From the NCBI GenBank assembly GCA_001931535.1, contig CP016211.1, forward strand, positions 12,384,377 through 12,448,376: a stretch of DNA of 64,000 nucleotides. Direction: 5' to 3'. This stretch comes from Minicystis rosea (GTDB taxonomy: Bacteria; Myxococcota_A; Polyangia; Polyangiales; Polyangiaceae). Shown in pieces: positions 48,429-57,800 of the stretch (position 1 is the first letter of the stretch; every line of letters begins with the position of its first letter). The translations under genes were made by a program, and so were the position numbers. The notes beneath the pieces were generated by a model. It was not told the DNA's origin. It saw only the letters and a list, made by a program, of their open reading frames with translations, and searched no databases.

Positions 48429-48839
48429 TCAGGGGCGAACGAGACCGTGGACGTCCAGATCGTCGCCTGTTCCCGCCATCCTGTCCGGTCCGGCCGACCG
48501 CACCTCCACCTCCGCGCCCTCGCACCGCACGATGAAAGGGGTCTTCCACGGATCGACGGCGCTTTGCTTCGAAAGCATGCCTGCTCCAACCAGCGCTTCC
48601 ACGGTGGGGCACGGGCTGCCCGGCCGTGCTTTCAGGTGCTCTTCCGCTGCCTGCCGCACGATCCCGCACCCGATGTGCGCGTCTTTCTGGTCCCGCTTCT
48701 GCCAGTCACGCTTGAGCCAGATGGCCGCCGCGAGCGGCACGCTCGCGATGAGCAGGAAGATGGCAATGGCCACCATGATCCATTCGAAGACCTTTGGTGC
48801 AGCCTTGCTGCGCGTCGAGGGCGGGCCGGGCGTCACCAT
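48429..48839 (-). CDS. GspG-like pseudopilin-type protein, degenerate prepilin site
   Basis: A 136-residue protein with one N-terminal hydrophobic helix (about 20-42, FEWIMVAIAIFLLIA) after a Pro/Ser/Lys head. The C-terminus is of GspG (type II secretion major pseudopilin) kind: LSKQSAVDPWKTPFIV and AGPDRMAGTGDDLDV, the last being the calcium-loop signature. The Glu before the helix fits the prepilin Glu5, but the cleavage site is not the usual Gly-Phe (it reads A-P-K-V-F-E), so it may not be processed. ATG 48839 has GAAGG upstream; a TTG at 48863 is possible. No other secretion gene is near. Confidence 0.7.
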   Translation of the reverse strand: MVTPGPPSTRSKAAPKVFEWIMVAIAIFLLIASVPLAAAIWLKRDWQKRDQKDAHIGCGIVRQAAEEHLKARPGSPCPTVEALVGAGMLSKQSAVDPWKTPFIVRCEGAEVEVRSAGPDRMAGTGDDLDVHGLVRP

Positions 48840-48891
48840 CGTCCTTCGTGGATGAGGCGCCAAAAGACAACATCGGCCATCCCAGCCTGTT

Positions 48892-49440
48892 TCATCTCCC
48901 CCTCTTCCAAACCGCTCTCAGCCCCAGCGCCACCAGCACCAGCGCCAGCGCCGGCAGCCACACCCAAACCACTTCCGTGGCCAGGATCTGGAGCGCCCAG
49001 GGCCCGAAGAACTTCCGCACGTTCACCGGCGACACCGCGATGGGGCGCCACGGGAAGAAGTACCGTTTGAGAATCATCGGCGAGAAGAACGCCACGCCCA
49101 AACCACCATTGGTGAGGGCGTCGAGCGCGCCGTGTGAAGCGGTCACCGCCGTGAAGAAGAGCGAATGGGCAAACCATTTTCGCGAGCCGAGCCGGAGCTC
49201 GCGAAAGGCGAGGGTGGTCACGACGATGCCGAGCACCGCCGCGAAGGCCAGGGAATGGCTCAGGCCACGATGGCCGAGGAGGCTGCGATACGGGATGCCG
49301 AAGCGAAAGCCGAGGACGTCGGCGTCGGGCACGATGGCGCAGCCGGCGGCGAGCAGCCATAAGCGACGTGGGGTCGGCGTGCCGGCATACGCCACTGCGG
49401 CGGCGAATCCGACGATGCCGTGGGTGAACGCAGAGGCCAT
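48892..49440 (-). CDS. YdjM/DUF457-type membrane-bound metal-dependent hydrolase
   Basis: A 182-residue membrane protein with about four hydrophobic segments. It carries the family's metal-site pattern: FTHGIVGF near the start, CAIVPDADVLGF (about 33-45), GHRGLSHSLAF (about 56-66) and TASHGALDALTNGG (about 100-113). The conserved His and Asp residues are all present. E. coli YdjM is in the LexA regulon; the reaction catalysed by the family is not established. It lies 41 bases upstream, on the same strand, of nothing related; the ABC ATPase gene is its right neighbour. Confidence 0.85.
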   Translation of the reverse strand: MASAFTHGIVGFAAAVAYAGTPTPRRLWLLAAGCAIVPDADVLGFRFGIPYRSLLGHRGLSHSLAFAAVLGIVVTTLAFRELRLGSRKWFAHSLFFTAVTASHGALDALTNGGLGVAFFSPMILKRYFFPWRPIAVSPVNVRKFFGPWALQILATEVVWVWLPALALVLVALGLRAVWKRGR

Positions 49441-49481
49441 GAGAGCGCCGATGATCGAGAATGGTTATCGGCGGGCGAGGT

Positions 49482-50449
49482 TCACAGGGCGCGGCGCATG
49501 AAGAGGTCTTCGAGCGTCTCGCGGCGGCGGGAGACTTCGACCACCTGGGCGCCTTCGGCGAGCGCTCGTTTCAAGACTTCGCCGACGCGGGCTTCGCCTT
49601 CGCAGCTCACCACCACCACGTCGGGGCGGCGGCTCACGCCGAGGCCGTCGGCCTCGAATTGGTGGCAGAGCGCTTCGTCCACGCCGGACAGCGTGATTTC
49701 GGTGGCGAGGACGTCGCCGCGGAGGAGCTTTTGCAGCGCGCCGCTCAACACCACCTTGCCTTCGCGGAGGATGGCGACGCGATCGCACATGGCCTCGACG
49801 TCGGCCAGGATGTGCGTGGAGAAGAAGATGGTCCGGCCGCGATCGCGCTCGGTGAAGATGAGATCGCGGACCTCTTTGCGGCCCACCGGATCGAGGCCGC
49901 TCATGGGCTCGTCGAGGATCAACATCTCCGGATCGGAGACGAGCGCGGCGGCGAGGCCGGTGCGCTGGAGCATGCCTTTCGAGAGCCTGCGGACCTGGCG
50001 ATCGGCGGCGTAGGCGATGCCCACTTGATCGAGCACGGCGGCGGCGCGCTGGGTGAGCGCCCGGCCGCGCATGCCGGAGAGACGGCCGCAGAGCTCCACG
50101 AACTCGCGCGGGGTGAGGTATGGATAGACGTACGGGCTCTCGGGGAGGAAACCGATGTTCTGGCGCGCTTCGGGCGAGGGGACGCGCTGGCCGAAGAGGT
50201 GCGCTTCACCGGCCGTGGGCTCGATGAGGCCGGTGAGCATCTTGATGGTGGTCGTCTTGCCGGCGCCGTTGGGGCCGAGAAAGCCGAAGATCTCGCCGCG
50301 CCGGACATCGAAGCTGACACCCTTCACGGCCTCGACGCGGCGGGCGAAGAAGCCGACACGGAACGTCTTCGCCAGGTCGCGGACGTCGATGAGCACGTCC
50401 GATCGATTCGAGTCGTCGTTCTTCGGGCGCGTGGGCCCGACGGCTTCGG

Positions 50450-50453
<4 letters not shown>
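49482..50453 (-). CDS. ABC transporter ATP-binding protein
   Basis: A 323-residue ATPase of the ABC-2 exporter class (CcmA/NatA-like). Walker A is GPNGAGKTTTIK, the Q-loop is near FLPESPYVYPYLTPREF, the signature is RLSKGMLQRTGLAAAL, Walker B is LILDEPMSGLDP, and the switch His is in FFSTHIL. A C-terminal extension of about 85 residues is common in this class. No permease gene is beside it in this window. Its ATG overlaps the stop of the NtrC-type regulator by four bases, so it is coexpressed with the regulator. The first 20 residues are polar and may not belong to the fold. Confidence 0.92.
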
Positions 50454-51910
<1,457 letters not shown>

Positions 51911-52245
51911 GTTGACGGTCTAGCAGGGATCCGGCCGCGCCGCGTAGGGGGTAGCGAGCCCATGAGCGCGGCTCGGCGCGCATGGCGAGCCGCCGCACCG
52001 CGTAGCAGCCCGCGGGCCGGCGACGGGGGCGTCACGGCGGTGGTCGGGATCGCGTGATCGCTCCAGCGTCGCACTGCGCAGGTGTTGGGCGTGGAGCCGG
52101 CCGGGCGTGAAAGAGACAGGATTCGCGCAGAAGACAAGACGGGAGTTTCCCGCGCTTCCGACGGAGTGATACAAAGACGCGCGCGAGGTCTGATCCGTCC
52201 CGCTCAAGGGGCAATTCCTTCCAACGGCCTCGCGGACGAGGGTCG
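51911..52245. other. Divergent promoter region between regulator and OmpA genes
   Basis: No gene is seen in this 335-base gap. The stretch 52105-52175 is less GC-rich than its surroundings and holds GATACAAAG (about 52170), a possible -10 for the OmpA gene, without a good -35. No -24/-12 sigma-54 site was found. Confidence 0.4.
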
Positions 52246-55128
52246 ATGCAAACGCCTGCCAAAGCCGTCTTTGCCCGCAAGCTGCGGCTCGCCGCGCTGT
52301 CCGCGCTCCCGCTTCTCGGTGTGATCGCCATTGCAGGCTCGGCCGCTGCGCAGCAGCCGCAGCCGAACCCGTTCGGCCCTCAGCCTTTGCCTCCCGGCGC
52401 TCAGCCTGGTGCACCCGGCGCTCAGCCGAATCCTTTTGGTCAGGCGCCTCCGAACCCGTTCGGTCCGCCCGCGCCTCCCGGCGCGCAGCCCGGCTTGCCT
52501 CCCGGCGCGCAGCCTGGCGCTCCCGGTGCACCCGGTGCACCTGGCGCCCCCGGTGCTCCGGGCGCGCCCGGCGCTCAGCCTGGTGCACCCGGTGATTTCA
52601 ACCTCGGTGGGCAGCCTGGTGCACCCGGCGGCGAGCAACCGCCGAGCGGCGAGCAGCCGCCCGCCCCCGCGGCGCCCAGCGCGATCAGCGAAGACGAGGA
52701 GCGCGCGCTCACGCTCATGGAGCAGGTCAACCTGCTCGGCTCGACGGGTCTCCTCCACACGTCGTACGCCGGATCGAGCGCGCCGGGCATGTTCCGCGTC
52801 GCCTTCCTCAGCGATTGGTTCACGGCGTCGGGCTTCCTTTGTCGGAAGGACTCGGCGGCCCCCAACTGGCAGAAGTCCTGCCGCACCGGCCTTCAGCCCG
52901 GGCCCGAGGACAAGGCGAGCCGCGTGGGCGGCACGTTCGTCATCAACGCCACGCCTTTCTCCTTCTTGGAGGCGTATGCGTTGCTCCGCACCTACGCGAC
53001 CTCGAACGATCAGGGCAAGCCGCAGCTCCTCCAGGTGCTCGGTGACACCACCCTCGGCGTGAAGGCGTTCTACCCGCCCAAGCTCGGGCAGGTCTTCAGC
53101 TTCGGTGGTGAGGCTCAGCTCCTCCTCCTCAACGGTACGGGCGGCGTGGGCATCGCGGGCGCGGGCACGAGCGCGCTCTTCCGCGCCCTCGGCACGGCCG
53201 ACTTCCGCAAGCCCGAAGGCGGCGTGCCGATCCGCATCAACCTCAACGTCGGCTACAAGGTCGACAACAGCGGCAAGCTGGTCCAGGACGTCGAGGAGAA
53301 GCGCGCCGCGGCCGCGGGCGTCAAGAACGACGCGCGCAAGGCCAGCACCGGCGAGCTCATCGATCCCACGACCGCGCGCCTGCCGATTTCGCGTATCGAG
53401 CGCTTCGGCCTCGGCATCAACCGCGTCGACACCTTCCAGACGTACATCGGTGTGGAGGCGCCCTTCTCGAAGGTGCAGCCCTACGTCGAGTGGTCGGTCG
53501 ACATCCCCGTCAACCGCCAAGGGTACATGTGTCACACGGGCCGCCTCTCGCAGGGCGACGTCTGCCTCGGCCTCAAGGATCCGGGCGCGGCCAACCCGCA
53601 GACCGCGGGCGGGCCCGGCTTCAAGGCGATCCCGTCGCGCCTCTCGCTCGGCGTGCGCACCAACCCGCTGCCGTGGGATGCGTGGCGCGGCCTCTCGGCG
53701 CACGTGGCGTTCGACATCGGCACCTCGGGCACGAAGAGCTTCATCGAAGAGATGGCGCCGCAGGCCCCGTGGACGCTCTACCTCGGCCTCGGCTTCGCCT
53801 ACGACATGCGGAAGAAGGAGCCGCCGCCGGCTCCGCCCGCGCCGCCGCCCGAGGTCCGCATGGTGCCCGCGCCGCAGACGTTCGTGCGCGGTCTGGTGCA
53901 CGAGCAGGGCAAGGCCGACGTGCTCGTCAACGAGGCGATCATCACGATCGAAGGCGGTGGCCAAGCGCCGCTCGCGACCGGGCCCGACGGCCGCTTCGTC
54001 ACCCGTCACCTCGAGCCGGGGACGTACAAGTTCAACATCAAGGCGTCGGGCTTCAAGCCGGGCACCTGCTCCGCGACGGTCACCGCCGCGCCCGCGCCGG
54101 GCACCGCGCCCGCGCTTCCGGGCGCCGCGCCTGGTGCTCCGGGCGCGCAACCGAGCCCGTTCGGTGCGCCTCCTGGCGCTCCGGGTGCGCAGCCGAACCC
54201 GTTCGGTGCGCCTCCCGGCGCTCCGGGTGCGCAACCGAACCCGTTCGGTGCACCTCCGGGCGCTCCGGGCGCGCAGCCGAATCCGTTTGGTGCGCCTCCT
54301 GGTGCTCCGGGTGCGCAGCCGAACCCGTTCGGTGCGCCTCCTGGTGCTCCGGGCGCGCAGCCGAACCCGTTCGGTGCGCCTGGTGCTCCGGGCGCGCCTG
54401 GTGCTCCGGGTGCTCCGCCGGTCGCGCCGCCTGCGCAGCCGCAGGGCCCGACGTACGTCGACATCGACTGCGCGCTCGAGTCGCTGCCGAAGCTCGGTGG
54501 CATCGCCGGCTCGGTGCGTGACGGCGAGACCAACGCGCCCGTCGCCGGCGCGGTGGTGAAGATCACCGACGCCAGCGGCAAGGATCAGACGGTGACCGCC
54601 GACGGCAGCGGCACCTTCCGCTTCAAGGATCTGCCCCCCGGCCCGGTGGTCGTGCGTGCGGAGGCGAGCGGGTACTTCGCGCACACGCAGCCCGTCGAGG
54701 TCCGCGCCAGCGAGGACGCGCGCCCGACGGTGCAGATCAACAAGCGCCCCAAGACCGCGAGCGTGAAGGTCCAGGGCAACGAGATCCGGATCTCGAAGCA
54801 GATCCACTTCGAGACCGACTCCGCCAAGATCGTCGGCGACTCGAACTCGCTGCTCGAGGAGATCGCCGACGTCCTCCAGCGTCACCCGGGCATCAAGAAG
54901 GTCGAGATCCAGGGCCACACGGACAACAGCGGCACGCGCGAGCACAACCTGCAGCTCAGCGACGCGCGCGCCCAGGCCGTGAAGGCCTGGCTCGTCGGCG
55001 CCGGCATCGACTCGAGTCGCCTCACCGCCAAGGGCTTCGGGCAGGATCGCCCGCTGGCCCCGAACGTCACGGCCGCGAACCGCGCGCGGAACCGCCGCGT
55101 GCAGTTCATCATCCTCGAAGGCAAGTGA
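52246..55128 (+). CDS. OmpA-family outer membrane protein with collagen-like and PNPFGAPP repeats
   Basis: A 960-residue protein. The signal peptide ends near residue 36 (GSAAAQQ). An N-terminal Gly/Ala/Pro region follows (about 37-150), with collagen-like GAP triplets. A body of about 380 residues is rich in beta strands, possibly a barrel (residues 160-525). Then comes a carboxypeptidase-type domain, five 14-residue repeats FGAPPGAPGAQPNP (about 639-708), a second carboxypeptidase-type domain (about 740-835), and an OmpA C-terminal domain (about 845-960: IHFETDSAKI, VEIQGHTDNSGTREHN, LSDARAQAVKAWL, NRRVQFIILEG). OmpA domains bind peptidoglycan, so it likely ties the outer membrane to the wall. 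GAGGGT precedes ATG 52246. Confidence 0.9.
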   Translation: MQTPAKAVFARKLRLAALSALPLLGVIAIAGSAAAQQPQPNPFGPQPLPPGAQPGAPGAQPNPFGQAPPNPFGPPAPPGAQPGLPPGAQPGAPGAPGAPGAPGAPGAPGAQPGAPGDFNLGGQPGAPGGEQPPSGEQPPAPAAPSAISEDEERALTLMEQVNLLGSTGLLHTSYAGSSAPGMFRVAFLSDWFTASGFLCRKDSAAPNWQKSCRTGLQPGPEDKASRVGGTFVINATPFSFLEAYALLRTYATSNDQGKPQLLQVLGDTTLGVKAFYPPKLGQVFSFGGEAQLLLLNGTGGVGIAGAGTSALFRALGTADFRKPEGGVPIRINLNVGYKVDNSGKLVQDVEEKRAAAAGVKNDARKASTGELIDPTTARLPISRIERFGLGINRVDTFQTYIGVEAPFSKVQPYVEWSVDIPVNRQGYMCHTGRLSQGDVCLGLKDPGAANPQTAGGPGFKAIPSRLSLGVRTNPLPWDAWRGLSAHVAFDIGTSGTKSFIEEMAPQAPWTLYLGLGFAYDMRKKEPPPAPPAPPPEVRMVPAPQTFVRGLVHEQGKADVLVNEAIITIEGGGQAPLATGPDGRFVTRHLEPGTYKFNIKASGFKPGTCSATVTAAPAPGTAPALPGAAPGAPGAQPSPFGAPPGAPGAQPNPFGAPPGAPGAQPNPFGAPPGAPGAQPNPFGAPPGAPGAQPNPFGAPPGAPGAQPNPFGAPGAPGAPGAPGAPPVAPPAQPQGPTYVDIDCALESLPKLGGIAGSVRDGETNAPVAGAVVKITDASGKDQTVTADGSGTFRFKDLPPGPVVVRAEASGYFAHTQPVEVRASEDARPTVQINKRPKTASVKVQGNEIRISKQIHFETDSAKIVGDSNSLLEEIADVLQRHPGIKKVEIQGHTDNSGTREHNLQLSDARAQAVKAWLVGAGIDSSRLTAKGFGQDRPLAPNVTAANRARNRRVQFIILEGK
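54160..54369 (+). repeat. Five 42-bp coding tandem repeats
   Basis: Five units of 42 bases beginning TTCGGTGC encode FGAPPGAPGAQPNP in the OmpA protein. Most differences between units are silent (for example CTCCCGG versus CTCCTGG), so the protein repeat is kept while the DNA has begun to drift. A truncated sixth unit follows. Confidence 0.9.
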
Positions 55129-55178
55129 TCACGATGGGGCCGCAAGCGGCCCCAAACCCCAGGCCGGACGAGCCGGCC
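55129..55178 (+). repeat. Stop-proximal repeat element (type 1) after the OmpA gene
   Basis: The element begins at the base after the TGA: TCACGATG, hairpin GGGGCCGC / GCGGCCCC (55136-55153), AAACCCC, GCCGGACGAGCCGGC. By eye it differs from the copy after the kinase-FHA gene (15331-15380, minus strand) at only about six places in 50 bases. Confidence 0.78.
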
Positions 55179-55231
55179 TTTGATCCGGATGGGGCTCCTC
55201 GGAGCCTCTGACCGGCCACACGATGAGACGA

Positions 55232-55267
55232 GAAGCCGTCGGGTTCGCCCGGCGGCTTCTTGTTTTT
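55232..55267 (+). terminator. Rho-independent terminator with TTCG loop
   Basis: GAAGCCGTCGGG and CCCGGCGGCTTC pair over 12 bases (one G-T pair) around a TTCG tetraloop, followed by TTGTTTTT. This is the best intrinsic terminator in the window. It lies 104 bases after the OmpA stop, past the repeat element. Confidence 0.88.
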
Positions 55268-55301
55268 GCCGGTTGCGCCGTTCGCCGCTATGAGGCGGCG
55301 C

Positions 55302-55982
55302 ATGCGTCACGTCTCCTGCGGCCTCCTCCTGCTGATCGCGGCCTCCGCCTGCGGCAACACCACGCCGCTGCACAAGGACTCGTCGCCGATCGACGCCGCC
55401 AGCGCCGCCGCCCCGACGAGCGCACCGGTCCCGCCGCCGAACGTCACCGCCGCCGCGCCCAGCGCCGAGGCCGCCGCCACGGCCACCGCGGCTCCCGCTG
55501 CCTCTGCGGTGCCTGCCGACAAGCCCGCCGATGCCCCCATCGTGGCCGACAACAAAGTCGAGCCCACGGAGGGGCCCGAGCTGCAAGAGCGCGCCAAGGC
55601 TCTCCTCGACGCCATCGCCAAGGACGAGCCCGAGCGCGGTGAATCCTTCTGGTTCCCGAAGGAGCCCTTCATCCCCCTCAAGGACATCAAGGATCCGGGC
55701 AAGTACTGGAGCCAGCTCCACCGCACCTACGCGAACGACATCCACGCTCTGCACAAGAAGCGGAAGATCTGGGACAAGGTCGAGTTCGTCTCCTTCGAGG
55801 GCTGGTCGCACCCGAAGTGGGTGAAGCCCGGCGACGAGGCCAACAAGATCGGCTACCACCGCGCCTTCCACGGCAAGCTTCGCTACAAGGCCGACGGCGA
55901 GGCCGGTGAGATCGACGTGCACACCATCATCACCTGGCAGGGCCACTGGTACTGCACGCACCTCCGCAAGTTCAAGAAGTGA
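55302..55982 (+). CDS. Lipoprotein of unknown function
   Basis: A 226-residue lipoprotein: signal 1-19 ending ASAC, an Ala/Pro-rich tether of about 75 residues, then a compact domain (about 90-226) rich in Lys, Trp, His and aromatics (GESFWFPKEPFIPLKDIKDP, WSQLHRTYANDIHALHKK, GYHRAFHGKLRYKADG, WQGHWYCTHLRKF). No family is recognised. ATG 55302 is preferred over 55290 because GAGGCGG precedes it. Its TGA overlaps the GTG of the glycosyltransferase gene, so the two are translated together, which may mean a shared task at the cell surface. Confidence 0.72.
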   Translation: MRHVSCGLLLLIAASACGNTTPLHKDSSPIDAASAAAPTSAPVPPPNVTAAAPSAEAAATATAAPAASAVPADKPADAPIVADNKVEPTEGPELQERAKALLDAIAKDEPERGESFWFPKEPFIPLKDIKDPGKYWSQLHRTYANDIHALHKKRKIWDKVEFVSFEGWSHPKWVKPGDEANKIGYHRAFHGKLRYKADGEAGEIDVHTIITWQGHWYCTHLRKFKK

Positions 55983-56983
55983 AGCCGCGCGTCTCGGTGC
56001 TGCTCCCTTATCGTGACGCGGCCGAGACCGTCGCCGAAGCGCTCGGGAGCGTGCTCGACGAGCGCGGGATCGATTTCGAGGTGATCGCGATCGACGACGG
56101 CTCGCGCGACGCGGGGCCCGCGATCGTCGATCGCCTCGCGGCGCGCGAGCCGCGCGTGGTGCCGCTGGCGACCGGCGGCCTCGGTATCGCCGGCGCGCTC
56201 GCGCACGGCACCTCCATCGCGCGCGGCGAGCTCGTGGCGCGCATGGACGCCGATGACATCTCCCTCCCGGGCCGCCTCGCGGCGCAGGCTGCGCTGCTCG
56301 ACGCCGATCCCGATCTCGGCGCCGCCGGCACGCTCGTCGACGCCTTCCCCGCCGACGCGGTGGGCGAGGGGATGCGCCGCTACGTGGCCTGGTTGAACTC
56401 GCTCATCACGCCGGCCGACCACGATCGCGATCTCTTCGTCGAGTCGCCCCTCTGCCATCCCTCCGTGATCATGCGCCGCGACGCGCTCGATCGCGCCGGC
56501 GGCTACCTCGATGTCCCCTGGGCCGAGGACTACGATCTCTGGCTCCGCATCCACGCCGCCGGCTTCCGCCTCGCCAAAGTCCCCGAGGTGCTGCTGCGCT
56601 GGCGGCAACACGCACGCCGCGCGACGCTCGTCGATCCGCGCTACGCGTTGCACCGCTTCGACGCGCTCAAGGCTCGCCACCTCGCGCCTCGCCTGCGCAC
56701 GAAGGCGCGTCCCATCGCCGTGTGGGGCGCCGGCAAGACCGGCAAGCACCTCGCCCGCGCGCTCGAAGCCGAAGGCGTGCAGCCGGCGCTCTTCGTCGAC
56801 ATCGACCCGCGCAAGATCGGGAGCGTCGCCCGCGGCGTCCCCATCGTCGCACCCTCGGAGCTACCGCACGGCACGTACACGATCGTGGTCGCCGTCGGCG
56901 CCCGCGGCGCACGGGACATCGTGCGCGGCCGGCTCGACAAGGCGGGGTTCGTCGAAGGGGAGGATTACGTCTGCGCGTCATGA
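55979..56983 (+). CDS. Family 2 glycosyltransferase with C-terminal Rossmann-like domain
   Basis: A 334-residue protein. The GT-A domain (about 1-225) starts VSVLLPYRDAAETVAEAL and has the nucleotide-sugar Asp motif IAIDDGSRD, the DxD-type ARMDADD, and WAEDYDLWLRI with the likely catalytic Asp. A second part (about 238-334) starts IAVWGAGKTGKHLARAL, a Rossmann-type glycine pattern, and continues VDIDPRKIGSVARGVPIV; similar tails occur in sugar-processing enzymes. It probably adds sugars to surface polysaccharide. GTG 55979 overlaps the lipoprotein stop. The stop lies within a 16-base palindrome (56973-56988). Confidence 0.85.
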   Translation: MKPRVSVLLPYRDAAETVAEALGSVLDERGIDFEVIAIDDGSRDAGPAIVDRLAAREPRVVPLATGGLGIAGALAHGTSIARGELVARMDADDISLPGRLAAQAALLDADPDLGAAGTLVDAFPADAVGEGMRRYVAWLNSLITPADHDRDLFVESPLCHPSVIMRRDALDRAGGYLDVPWAEDYDLWLRIHAAGFRLAKVPEVLLRWRQHARRATLVDPRYALHRFDALKARHLAPRLRTKARPIAVWGAGKTGKHLARALEAEGVQPALFVDIDPRKIGSVARGVPIVAPSELPHGTYTIVVAVGARGARDIVRGRLDKAGFVEGEDYVCAS

Positions 56984-57014
56984 CGCGCGTCGCGGTGGTT
57001 CCAAGATGCCTTTC

Positions 57015-57514
57015 GGCACACAGGGGCACGGTCGTGACGCACAGGGGCACGGCGGTGACACACAGGGGCACGGTCGTGGCACACAGGGGCGCGCCGCGAT
57101 GTACAGGGGCGGGAGATCGTCGCGCAGGGACGAGTGATCGAGCGCCGCAGGTGGCGGATCGTCGTGCAGGGGCGAGCTACGGCGTACAGGGGCGGGAGAT
57201 CGTCGCGCAGGGACGAGTCTTCGAGCGCCGCAGGTGGCGGATCGTCGTGCAGGGGCGCGCCACGGCGTACAGGGGCGGGAGATCGACGTGCAGGAGCGAG
57301 TCTTCCAGCGCCGCAGGTGGCGGATCGTCGTGCAGGGGCGAGTCACGGCGTTCAGGCGCGGGAGATCGTCGTGCAGGACGAGTCTTGGAGCGCCGCAGGT
57401 GGCGGATCGTCGTGCAGGAGCGAGTCTTGGAGCGCCGCAGGTCGCAGATCGTCGTGCAGGGGCGAGTCTCGGCGTACAGGGGCGGGAGATCGACGTGCAG
57501 GGACCTCTTCGAAC
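57015..57514. repeat. Hierarchical non-coding repeat array (21-bp and 83-bp units)
   Basis: Four 21-base units (57015-57098, core CACAGGGGCACGG) lead into a higher-order array of 83-base units made of subunits A (21), B (25), C (17) and D (20). Units are 57101-57183, 57184-57266 and 57267-57349, then a scrambled stretch A-B-C-B-C-D (57350-57473) and a broken A-B (57474-57514). All subunits share CAGG near the start, and most begin GTGCAGG, GTACAGG or GCGCAGG. Small stems repeat with the units: TCGTC/GACGA and CGCC/GGCG, each with GCAGG in the loop. Since 83 is not a multiple of three, the array is very unlikely to be coding. It lies between convergent genes. Confidence 0.9.
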
Positions 57515-57800
57515 TGCAGGCTCCTCGCAGGCTGCCACATGACCCCATGTCGCTGCGGCAGAAGGCCTGTCGAGAAGGAGCCGGAAGAGGGGTCGTCCCA
57601 AGCCTTCATCGATACGAGATTCGATATCGTGATGGGGGGTTGAAGCACGATGGTGGAGGCAGCGTCGTCATCATCTCGGTGCGACCAGGGCCTCGGGTGA
57701 CACTTTAGACAGGAACCCTGAGTCTCTTGCTCCGGGAGCAGTAGAAGCAGGAGCCGGCATAACCAAGTCACATGATCTTCCTTTGGACGCTCGACATCGG
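57515..57800. other. Intergenic region after the repeat array, no gene seen
   Basis: No convincing gene is seen in 286 bases between the array and the end of the minus-strand permease gene. Base composition is less GC-rich from about 57690. GGGTGACACTTTAGACAGG near 57695 resembles an insertion-sequence end but has no partner or transposase. Confidence 0.4.

Noticed and set aside
51911..52245. Sigma-54 promoter beside the NtrC-type regulator
   Set aside because: No GG-N10-GC pair of the -24/-12 type with good flanks was found by eye.
57015..57514. CRISPR array
   Set aside because: There are no unique spacers, subunits of 17-25 bases follow each other directly, and no cas gene is present.
57015..57514. 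Array as a CsrA/RsmA-type RNA sponge, because GTACAGGGG resembles part of its target
   Set aside because: The needed GGA in the loop is present in only some units, no csrA is in the window, and transcription is not shown.
56978..57601. A 207-residue minus-strand frame over the repeat array
   Set aside because: The 83-base period is not divisible by three, so successive units are read in different frames. The peptide repeats are by-products.
57690..57780. End of an insertion sequence
   Set aside because: A single motif resembling an IS end was seen, but no inverted partner, target duplication or transposase remnant could be found.
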